A DNA stretch of 51,415 nt from Bacteroidales bacterium UBA3143 (GTDB lineage Bacteria > Bacteroidota > Bacteroidia > Bacteroidales > Dysgonomonadaceae), in assembly GCA_002364735.1 (NCBI GenBank), contig DEZB01000068.1, positions 1 to 51,415 of the forward strand, in the 5' to 3' direction. The position numbers and the translations under genes were made by a program. Shown one piece after another: positions 44,437 through 51,415 of the stretch (its first letter is position 1; every line of letters starts with the position of its first letter). The notes below the pieces were generated by a model. It was not told the origin of the DNA. It ran no database searches and worked only from the letters and a program-made list of their open reading frames with translations.

Positions 44437-45006
44437 ATGACACACCCTACAGATATACTTAATTTTAACAAGCTGTATAATGACTACTACCAACAGTTTG
44501 TTTATTTTGCATTGGGGTATGTGAGGGATGAGACAAAAGCACAAGATTTTGTTTCGGATGCATTTGCAGCGTATTGGGAATGTAAAGACACATTATTAAC
44601 TGACACCAATGCGCCAGGCTATGTACTCACCATTGTGAAAAACAAATGCCTCAACTACTTACAACACAGAAAAATAAAACTGAAGGCTATAGAAGATCTA
44701 ACTGACCATGCACAGTGGGTATTAAATACAAAAATCAATACCCTTGAAGCATGCAATCCTGATAAGATATTCTCACATGAGATTCAACAAATTATTGAAG
44801 ACACAATTAACAAACAACCGCAACGCACAGCTCAAATATTCAGAATGAGTCGCTTTGAACAGCTATCGCACCGTGAAATAGCTGATAAACTAAAACTATC
44901 TACCAAGTCCATCGAATACCATATATCCAAAGTATTAAGCGAACTTCGCATACAATTAAAGGAATTCATAATCACCATTCTAATATTATTCTCGTTTATT
45001 TATTAA
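44437..45006 (+). CDS. ECF-type RNA polymerase sigma factor
   Basis: The 189-residue sigma factor has region 2 (FVYFALGYVRDETKAQDFVSD) and region 4 (LSHREIADKLKLSTKSIEYHI). It ends in a hydrophobic tail (FIITILILFSFIY), common in Bacteroidota ECF factors. It should direct transcription of the downstream susC-susD genes when released by the FecR-type anti-sigma encoded next, about 90 bp away. Confidence 0.95.
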   Translation: MTHPTDILNFNKLYNDYYQQFVYFALGYVRDETKAQDFVSDAFAAYWECKDTLLTDTNAPGYVLTIVKNKCLNYLQHRKIKLKAIEDLTDHAQWVLNTKINTLEACNPDKIFSHEIQQIIEDTINKQPQRTAQIFRMSRFEQLSHREIADKLKLSTKSIEYHISKVLSELRIQLKEFIITILILFSFIY

Positions 45007-45098
45007 ATATTTCAAATTTTGTTTAGGGATTATAAACCCTCATTTGTTATATTAATACAAGGGGCAATAACCATCAATTGCTTAATAATATATATTGA

Positions 45099-46043
45099 AT
45101 GATAAACAAAGGGTTGCTACATAAATTTTTTGAAGGGAAGACATCCATTAGCGAAGAATTAACTATTAGAAATTGGATGGATGAAAATCCTGAAAACAGT
45201 GCTTTCTTTTTTAATGAGAGAAAGCTATATGACGCTGTTCTTCTTAATAAAAATGCTTCAACAAATATCAAAAGCAAACAGAAAAACTTGATCACTTGGA
45301 GTTCTTTTATAAATGTAGCTGCTGTAGTCTTATTCGTTATTACCACTGGCTTGCTTATCAACAAACACCTTGAAAACAAAAACAATGACAGTCAGCTTCA
45401 CACATTGATTGTTCCACCCGGACAACGAATAAACTTAATTTTAGCTGACAACAGTTCAATATGGTTGAATGCCAACACTACATTCCAATACCCAAGTAAA
45501 TTTTCTAAAAAGCAGCGAGAAGTTTATTTAGATGGTGAAGGTTATTTTGAAGTTAGTGCAAATAAGAAAAGTCCTTTTATTGTAAATACTACGAAAGGCG
45601 GTGTAAAAGTAACGGGTACTACATTTAATGTATCTGCTTATTCTAAGTATAACAAATTTGAAACAAGTCTTTTCAGTGGAAACGTTGGTGTTTACTTAAA
45701 TAGTAATGAAGATGAAATTATCAAAATCCGACCCACTCAAAAAGCTACGCTTTACAATGGGAAATTGACAGTAGCTAAAATAAAGGATTACGATGAGTTT
45801 TTATGGAGAAAAGGATTAATTGCATTCAACAACGAAAAATTGGACGAGATTTTAGCCGTATTGGGACAATATTTTGATACAAGAATAGAAATAAAATCAA
45901 ACTGTTTACCTGACAATACCTACACAGGTAAATTCCGTCAAACAGATGGTATCGACTATGCCTTAAGGGTATTACAAAGAAGCATACATTTCACGTACGA
46001 ACGAGACGATGAAAAACAAATTATACATATAAAAAACATCTAA
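45099..46043 (+). CDS. FecR-family anti-sigma factor
   Basis: The 314-residue inner-membrane anti-sigma protein has a cytoplasmic helical part (1-65), a transmembrane helix at about 69-87 and a periplasmic FecR domain (about 105-205, with VPPGQRINLILADNSSIWLN). Its C-terminal DUF4974-like STN-type domain (about 245-314) contains EILAVLGQYFDTRIEI. It should hold the ECF sigma factor inactive until the N-terminal signalling domain of the loaded SusC receptor contacts it. Confidence 0.95.
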   Translation: MINKGLLHKFFEGKTSISEELTIRNWMDENPENSAFFFNERKLYDAVLLNKNASTNIKSKQKNLITWSSFINVAAVVLFVITTGLLINKHLENKNNDSQLHTLIVPPGQRINLILADNSSIWLNANTTFQYPSKFSKKQREVYLDGEGYFEVSANKKSPFIVNTTKGGVKVTGTTFNVSAYSKYNKFETSLFSGNVGVYLNSNEDEIIKIRPTQKATLYNGKLTVAKIKDYDEFLWRKGLIAFNNEKLDEILAVLGQYFDTRIEIKSNCLPDNTYTGKFRQTDGIDYALRVLQRSIHFTYERDDEKQIIHIKNI

Positions 46044-46078
46044 AGACTGACTGCCTATGAAGTGACAACCATAAAAGA

Positions 46079-46108
46079 GACCGACAAATGCTGGAACACT
46101 TGTCGGTC
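46079..46108 (+). promoter_or_regulatory. Hairpin between fecR and susC
   Basis: GACCGACAA (46079-46087) and TTGTCGGTC (46100-46108) form a perfect 9-bp stem with a 12-nt loop and no U tract. It may be a partial terminator or a processing/stability element separating the regulator genes from susCD. Confidence 0.5.
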
Positions 46109-46168
46109 AGAATTAAATCAACACAATGAATCAATCAAATGTATTAATTATAAAACACTTACAAATGT

Positions 46169-49100
46169 ATGAATAAAATCAATTTATCATGTGATGTTTT
46201 GACTAAAAAAACATCCTTTAATCATTTTCTATTGATTATGAGAACAGCAACCATTCTTCTATTTACCTGTGTTTTTATTTCCGTTGCGGAAACAGGCTAT
46301 ACTCAAAGTGCCAAGGTTACGCTAAATAAAAACAAAGTCAATTTAAAAGAAGTTTTGAATGAAATTGAAAATCAAACCGACTATCTCTTCATTTACAACG
46401 ACGAAGTAAATACAAACAAAACAGTTTCTGTGAGAACAAAAAATGGAGCTGTTAACAAAGTATTGACTCACGTTCTAAAAGATTCGGATATTGATTTCAT
46501 GATGGAGGGAAATCATATTATCCTTTCTTATATAGAAGCGAAAAAGAAAGAGGAGGCAAAAGAAAAGGAAGTAATAGAGGCGGTGAAGCAGCAGGGTAAG
46601 ACTGTTAAGGGTAGCATAACTGATTCTAATGGTGAGCCTATAATTGGGGCTAATATAATAGAAAAAGGAACGAGTAATGGGACAGTAACAGATTATGATG
46701 GGAATTTTTCTTTAAATGTTAGCAATAATGCTGTTTTAAGGATATCGTATATTGGGTATATTGAACAAGAGATTGATACGCAAAATAAAAACACTGTGAA
46801 CATAATTTTATTAGAAGATTCTAAGACACTCGATGAACTGGTCGTAGTGGGATATGGAACACAGCGAAAAAAAGACATAACAGGTTCAATTGTGCGTGCT
46901 GATATGACTGCTCTACAGGAATCTCCAAATGTAAGTTTAGGTTCTGCCCTTCAAGGCGTATTACCAGGCTTAAATGTTGGTGCCGTTACGCAAGCTGGGA
47001 CTGACCCTGGAATTTCAATTAGAGGTCGGACATCAATTTCAGGTAGCAATAGCCCTTTAATTGTTTTAGATGGTATTATTTATCGAGGCCAACTAGTTGA
47101 TGTTAATTTTAATGATGTTGAGTCTGTCGATGTTTTAAAAGATGCGAGTGCAACAGCTATATATGGATCACAAGCAAGTAATGGTGTTATTTTAATAACC
47201 TCCAAAAAAGGAAGAGTTACTGAGAAGCCAATTATTTCATATAGCTCCTCTTATTCTATTCAAGAAATCAGCAATAAAGATATGCTACCAGAAGACGGTG
47301 CAGGTTTTATAAGAAAAATTGGTGATAGGTTTTTATCTGAAAGCCGCACAGGAACAAATTTAAAAGACCCAAATCCAAACTGGGATCCAGCAAGTAAATT
47401 CTTTGGACCTGAGGTACTTAAAGGATATCAAAATGGAATAGAAAATAATTGGTGGAACCTATTAACAAACAAAAATCCATATATACACAACCAAAGTCTT
47501 AGTATAAGTGGAAGTAGTAAATCAAGTTCTTATTTTCTCTCTTTGGGTTATGTTGATCAACAAAACGTCTTGATTAATGATGATTTTAAAAGATATAATT
47601 TTCGTGTTAATTTGGACACAGAAGTTACTAACTGGCTTAAAATTGGAATCCAATCTTTTATGACAATAAGTGATTATTCTGGAGTTTCGCCTTCAATTAA
47701 TGATGTTGTTTCACTTCCTCCACAAATACCCTATATGGATGATGAAGGAGAGTATATACTTCAAGTATATAGAGCAAGGTTAAACCCTTTCTATCAAATG
47801 GATCAACAAGATTTAAATAAACGAAACAATTTATTTGCTAATTTATATGCAGATGTTGATATCCCATTTATAAAAGGTTTGAACTATCGCTTAAATTTTT
47901 CTCAAAGCTTGATTGACAATAAAGAATTTAATTTTAATTCATATGCAGCGAACTTTACTGGCAGTTCAAATAAAATGAACTCATCTGCTTATGCGTTAAC
48001 TGTTGACAATATATTTTCTTACAACAGAACGTTTGGCAAACATTCTGTGAATGGAACATTTGTTTATGGTTTAGAAGAAAGGGAATATGAATCAACCAAC
48101 GCATATGCAGAACAGTTCGAGTCGAATAAATTAGGTTATAACTCACTACAAGCTGGAAAATCAGATTTGCAATCTGTTAACTCATCTGCTTGGGAAGAGT
48201 CTAGTTTATTCCAAATGTTAAGACTTGGTTATAATTATAGTGACCGCTATATCTTCACAGGGACAGTAAGACGTGATGGCTTTTCAGGTTTTAGTCCAGG
48301 AAATAAATTTGGAACTTTTCCATCGGCTTCTTTCGCTTGGCGATTGAGTGAGGAGAGTTTTATGGAAGAAAGTAAAACAATAATTGATGACTTAAAGATT
48401 AGACTTGCATACGGATCAAATGGAAATCGCACATCTGGACGATATTCAACACTTTCAAAGATTTCCTCTTCTTATGATCAGGGTTATTTATATGGTGATG
48501 GTTCTTCTGCAGAGCTAGGTCAGCGTATTAGTAGTTTACCTAATCCAAATCTTAAATGGGAGACAACAAATACTTTGAACTTTGGTGCAGATTTTGTTCT
48601 TTTTAATAATAGACTTTCAGGTAGTATTGAATATTATACTGCAAAAACTAAAGATCTTTTATATGATATAAATATTCCTATAATGAACGGATTTGGTAGT
48701 CTCCCAATGAATATTGGAAAACTGGATAATGTTGGACAAGAAATTTCTATTTCAGGCATTCCTATTGTAAACAAAGATTTTAGATGGGATGTGACTGTTA
48801 ATTTTTCAAGAAATAGAAATAAAGTGGTTAGTATTCTTGGAATAGATAAAGATGGTGATGGAAAAGAAGATGATCTAATTTCTTCGAAAATATTCATGGA
48901 TCATCCTTATGGTGTAGTTTATGATTTTAATATTATAGGTATGTGGCAGTTAGAAGATTATCACAATGGGGAAATTCCATCTGGTTTCACCTATGGAACA
49001 TATAAAGTTGAAGACATTAATGATGATGGAAAATATTCTGCTGGAGATGATAGAAAAATTCTTGGGTACACAGATCCATCCTATCGTTTTAGTATCCAAA

Positions 49101-49552
49101 ACACTCTGACTTATAAAGATTGGCAGTTTAAGTTCTTTATAAATTCTATTCAAGGAGGTAAGGATTATTATTATGGACAACCTGGAAGCTCCCTACCTAA
49201 TCCTGATAATATTTATGGTGAAAATAGATTTAATTGGGATTATTGGACTCCCGAAAATCCTAACGCAAGATACAAACAGCTTGGTTATTACACAGTTGCT
49301 CTTGGCGAAACATTTTCTCCTTATGTTCAAAGAAGTTTTGTTCGTTTGCAAAATGTATCCCTCTCATATAACTTACCTGAATCACTTTTAAAGAACATAA
49401 AAATTAATAGAGTTAAAGTCTATCTATCAGGCGATAATTTACTAACTTTTACAGACTGGGATGGATGGGACCCTGAGACAGGAACTGGACTGTCGACTTC
49501 AGCTTACCCACTTCTTAAGAGTTATTCATTTGGAATAAATGTTGAATTTTAA
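46169..49552 (+). CDS. SusC-like TonB-dependent transducer with STN domain
   Basis: This 1127-residue receptor carries an extended signal region (through about residue 46). An N-terminal secretin/TonB short domain follows (LKEVLNEIENQTDYLFIYND, about 55-110) that signals to FecR-type anti-sigma factors. A Glu/Lys-rich linker then leads to the carboxypeptidase-like domain (KGSITDSNGEPIIGANI) and the SusC plug (LDELVVVGYGTQ, IVLDGIIYRG, GVILITSKKG), and the barrel ends SYSFGINVEF. The order sigma-FecR-STN-SusC-SusD indicates ligand-induced self-regulation. Confidence 0.96.
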   Translation: MNKINLSCDVLTKKTSFNHFLLIMRTATILLFTCVFISVAETGYTQSAKVTLNKNKVNLKEVLNEIENQTDYLFIYNDEVNTNKTVSVRTKNGAVNKVLTHVLKDSDIDFMMEGNHIILSYIEAKKKEEAKEKEVIEAVKQQGKTVKGSITDSNGEPIIGANIIEKGTSNGTVTDYDGNFSLNVSNNAVLRISYIGYIEQEIDTQNKNTVNIILLEDSKTLDELVVVGYGTQRKKDITGSIVRADMTALQESPNVSLGSALQGVLPGLNVGAVTQAGTDPGISIRGRTSISGSNSPLIVLDGIIYRGQLVDVNFNDVESVDVLKDASATAIYGSQASNGVILITSKKGRVTEKPIISYSSSYSIQEISNKDMLPEDGAGFIRKIGDRFLSESRTGTNLKDPNPNWDPASKFFGPEVLKGYQNGIENNWWNLLTNKNPYIHNQSLSISGSSKSSSYFLSLGYVDQQNVLINDDFKRYNFRVNLDTEVTNWLKIGIQSFMTISDYSGVSPSINDVVSLPPQIPYMDDEGEYILQVYRARLNPFYQMDQQDLNKRNNLFANLYADVDIPFIKGLNYRLNFSQSLIDNKEFNFNSYAANFTGSSNKMNSSAYALTVDNIFSYNRTFGKHSVNGTFVYGLEEREYESTNAYAEQFESNKLGYNSLQAGKSDLQSVNSSAWEESSLFQMLRLGYNYSDRYIFTGTVRRDGFSGFSPGNKFGTFPSASFAWRLSEESFMEESKTIIDDLKIRLAYGSNGNRTSGRYSTLSKISSSYDQGYLYGDGSSAELGQRISSLPNPNLKWETTNTLNFGADFVLFNNRLSGSIEYYTAKTKDLLYDINIPIMNGFGSLPMNIGKLDNVGQEISISGIPIVNKDFRWDVTVNFSRNRNKVVSILGIDKDGDGKEDDLISSKIFMDHPYGVVYDFNIIGMWQLEDYHNGEIPSGFTYGTYKVEDINDDGKYSAGDDRKILGYTDPSYRFSIQNTLTYKDWQFKFFINSIQGGKDYYYGQPGSSLPNPDNIYGENRFNWDYWTPENPNARYKQLGYYTVALGETFSPYVQRSFVRLQNVSLSYNLPESLLKNIKINRVKVYLSGDNLLTFTDWDGWDPETGTGLSTSAYPLLKSYSFGINVEF

Positions 49553-49564
49553 ACTTATCATATT

Positions 49565-51298
49565 ATGAATAAAATAATAAATAATATAATAGTTTTAATT
49601 ATAGGGTTAATATTATTTGGCTCATGTAATGAAACTGACTTTTTAGAGGAAAAGCCACTAGATTTTTACTCACCTGACAATTCACTTGTAAATAAAGCTG
49701 AATTTGAATCCTCTGTTAATTTTTTATATAATCGTGTAAGAAGAATACACTTTGGAGGTATTAATTTAGATGCATTTTTTGCTTTACGATATGCTACTGA
49801 TTTTGCGGTTAATGTTACTGATTACAATCCTCCGACAAAATTGAATGATTATCAAAATACTATGGTACCTACATTTTCTGTTCCTAATATAATATGGGAG
49901 GAAAATTATATCATTATATCGAATGCAAACACTATAATTGATCGTGCTAAAATATCTTCTGAGTTATCGGAAGAAGACAAAACAAGTATTATTGGTGAGG
50001 CTCTTTTCTTTAGAGCTCTCTCTTATCGAATGTTAGGACATTTATTTGGAGGTGTACCTCTTATTTTGGAAGAGGTTATAACACCACGTCGTGATTATGT
50101 TCGTGCAACACGTGAGCAAGTATATAACCAATGCAAACTTGATTTATCGGAAGCAATATCATTATTGAAAAACATAGATGAGGTTGGAGATGGTAAAGTA
50201 AATAAGCAGGTCGCTCAACATTTACTTTCTGAAATATATATATCTCTTGAAAATTATGATGGAGCAATAAAAACTGCCTCAGAAGTTATTGACTATCCTG
50301 CAACTGGACTAATGAAAGAACGATTCGGGGCTCACAAAAATGATCCAGGAGATGTTTTTCGTGATCTTTTTGAGTTAAACAATCAGAATAGGAGCAGCGG
50401 GAACACAGAGGGTTTATATGTAATTCAAAGTGACTATCTAAATGCAAGTTCTAAACAGCGTAATTCCCTTCAATGGGCAATTACACCAGATATTGGCAAT
50501 TTGACAATACCAGTAGAAACTGATGGTAAGACTATTAGCATCAGTGCTTATATGGCTTTTAATGATAAAATATCAGGTAGAGGTGTTGGATGGATGAAAC
50601 CAACTACACATGTTTTAAGTGGTATTTGGAAAGATGATTTTTCTGGAGATATTCGGAATTCGAAATATAATATAATAAGAGATTTTCAAATTGATGGCGT
50701 TCCTTCTAATTCCCCGCATTTTGGAAAATGGTATGTTGCTGATGGTTATGCTAAAAATGCACCAAATCCTAAAGACACTCTTAGAAGCTGGTTTCCAGTT
50801 ATTAGGAAAGCATCACTTTCTGCAGGAGATCAACCTGAAGAATATCTTAAAAGAGATGGAGATGGAAATCCGATTGTATCACCATTTGGAGGGAATATTT
50901 TGGTCAATGCAAGTGAAAATGTTTTTAAGGATGATTATCTTTTCAGATTGGCTGAGACTTATTTACTTAGAGCTGAAGCATATATAAAGTTAGGAAATAA
51001 ACAGAAAGCAGCTGATGATTTAAACGAACTCAGAAATAGGGCAGAAACCTTCCCTATTAATGCAAATGAAGTAGATATTGATTTTCTTTTGGATGAAAGA
51101 TTAAGAGAATTATATGCAGAAGAAACTCGAATGATTACTCTAACACGTATGGGGTTATTATATGATAGAAACGTCAAGTATAATGAAAAAACTGGACTTA
51201 CAATAAAGCCTTATCATAATCTTTGGCCAATACCTTTCTCAGAAATAGAGAGAAATATTGATGCAGAAATCGAACAAAATCCTGGATATACTAACTAA
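49565..51298 (+). CDS. SusD/RagB-family surface lipoprotein
   Basis: The 577-residue lipoprotein (lipobox ILFGSC, C21) is the binding partner of the adjacent SusC, 12 bp upstream. It has the SusD elements: a TPR-like helix with ALFFRALSYRMLGHLFGGVPL, LAETYLLRAEAYIKLGNKQKA near the C-terminus, and the closing EQNPGYTN motif. Its ligand is likely the polymer cut by the lyase encoded upstream, by context only. Confidence 0.95.
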   Translation: MNKIINNIIVLIIGLILFGSCNETDFLEEKPLDFYSPDNSLVNKAEFESSVNFLYNRVRRIHFGGINLDAFFALRYATDFAVNVTDYNPPTKLNDYQNTMVPTFSVPNIIWEENYIIISNANTIIDRAKISSELSEEDKTSIIGEALFFRALSYRMLGHLFGGVPLILEEVITPRRDYVRATREQVYNQCKLDLSEAISLLKNIDEVGDGKVNKQVAQHLLSEIYISLENYDGAIKTASEVIDYPATGLMKERFGAHKNDPGDVFRDLFELNNQNRSSGNTEGLYVIQSDYLNASSKQRNSLQWAITPDIGNLTIPVETDGKTISISAYMAFNDKISGRGVGWMKPTTHVLSGIWKDDFSGDIRNSKYNIIRDFQIDGVPSNSPHFGKWYVADGYAKNAPNPKDTLRSWFPVIRKASLSAGDQPEEYLKRDGDGNPIVSPFGGNILVNASENVFKDDYLFRLAETYLLRAEAYIKLGNKQKAADDLNELRNRAETFPINANEVDIDFLLDERLRELYAEETRMITLTRMGLLYDRNVKYNEKTGLTIKPYHNLWPIPFSEIERNIDAEIEQNPGYTN

Positions 51299-51306
51299 AA
51301 AAACAT

Positions 51307-51334
51307 AATAACCGGGAAGCAATTCCCGGTTATT
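51307..51334 (+). terminator. Perfect 12-bp hairpin with GCAA tetraloop after susD
   Basis: AATAACCGGGAA (51307-51318) and TTCCCGGTTATT (51323-51334) close on the stable GNRA tetraloop GCAA. There is no T run, and another gene begins 28 nt later. It fits a partial terminator or an mRNA-stability hairpin that lets susCD accumulate over downstream genes. Confidence 0.65.
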
Positions 51335-51362
51335 ATATTATAGATTATAATATTGATATAAA

Positions 51363-51415
51363 ATGAAAAAAACAAGCATTCTAATATTTACACTTTTTCT
51401 TTTTTTTATAGGTGC
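51363..51415 (+). CDS. Start of an exported protein gene, cut by the window edge
   Basis: ATG at 51363 opens a frame reading MKKTSILIFTLFLFFIG, a typical signal peptide, before the sequence ends. Position directly after susD suggests a surface glycan-binding lipoprotein or an enzyme of the same locus; nothing further can be seen. Confidence 0.65.
   Translation, partial: MKKTSILIFTLFLFFIG

Noticed and set aside
46169..51298. Recently acquired island on the basis of AT-rich composition
   Set aside because: Genes at the right end look more AT-rich by eye, but no integrase, tRNA or attachment site was found and composition was not computed.

Overview
The window is chromosomal DNA from a low-GC member of the Bacteroidota, most likely Bacteroidales. 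Three things point there. There are two SusC/SusD outer-membrane pairs plus an Oar-type TonB receptor. The ECF sigma / FecR anti-sigma / SusC-with-STN gene order is typical of the phylum. Most transcription units are preceded by the Bacteroidota -7 element TAnnTTTG rather than by an E. coli-like -10 box, and no strong Shine-Dalgarno sequences are visible. The species cannot be fixed from the sequence alone. No rRNA or tRNA genes and no CRISPR array were seen.

Layout. 1-700: terminator of an upstream gene, a cluster of short palindromes and a 7-bp tandem repeat. 698-2374: ilvD on the minus strand. 2647-2957: an array of palindromes with a 41-bp period. 3159-9432 (plus): carboxy(nor)spermidine dehydrogenase; pyrB-pyrI-flavin reductase; a MetA-family acyltransferase whose residue 111 predicts acetyl-CoA use; rhodanese and an MscS-type channel. 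9941-10801 (minus): a secreted barrel-like protein. 11027-17080 (plus): cutC, a GH20 hexosaminidase lipoprotein, a 1-kb hairpin-rich spacer, then a barrel protein and a PCMD-like lipoprotein. 17354-21721 (minus): tkt-rpiB-GH25-S41 peptidase. 21906-22655 (plus): SpoU-type rRNA methyltransferase. 22688-24380 (minus): two tandem 'plug-only' TonB-receptor-like proteins. 24780-29645 (minus): Oar-type TonB receptor plus a lipoprotein with three OB-fold repeats. 29952-31895 (minus): groS-groL.

32269-36805 (plus) is a SusC/SusD pair closed by a strong terminator. It is followed by an intact IS982-family element (37051-38084), which landed exactly at the stop codon of a small minus-strand helical protein. 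39178-51415 (plus) reads as a glycan-utilisation locus: heparinase II/III-like lyase, a Tat-exported double FAD oxidoreductase, ECF sigma, FecR anti-sigma, STN-SusC, SusD, and the start of another exported protein. The lyase gene has an apparent one-base frameshift inside its signal peptide. Nearly identical 22-bp sequences precede the lyase operon and the sigma-factor operon, which suggests shared control.

How the genes work together. The right third is built around surface capture and import of polymers by SusC/D-type machinery, with periplasmic degradation and oxidation. The middle carries cell-wall and glycan-recycling enzymes (GH20, GH25) and pentose-phosphate enzymes. The left third is core amino-acid, pyrimidine and polyamine metabolism. 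The least explained elements are the 41-bp palindrome array, the plug-only pair, the triple OB-fold lipoprotein with its Oar-type receptor, and the double FAD oxidoreductase.
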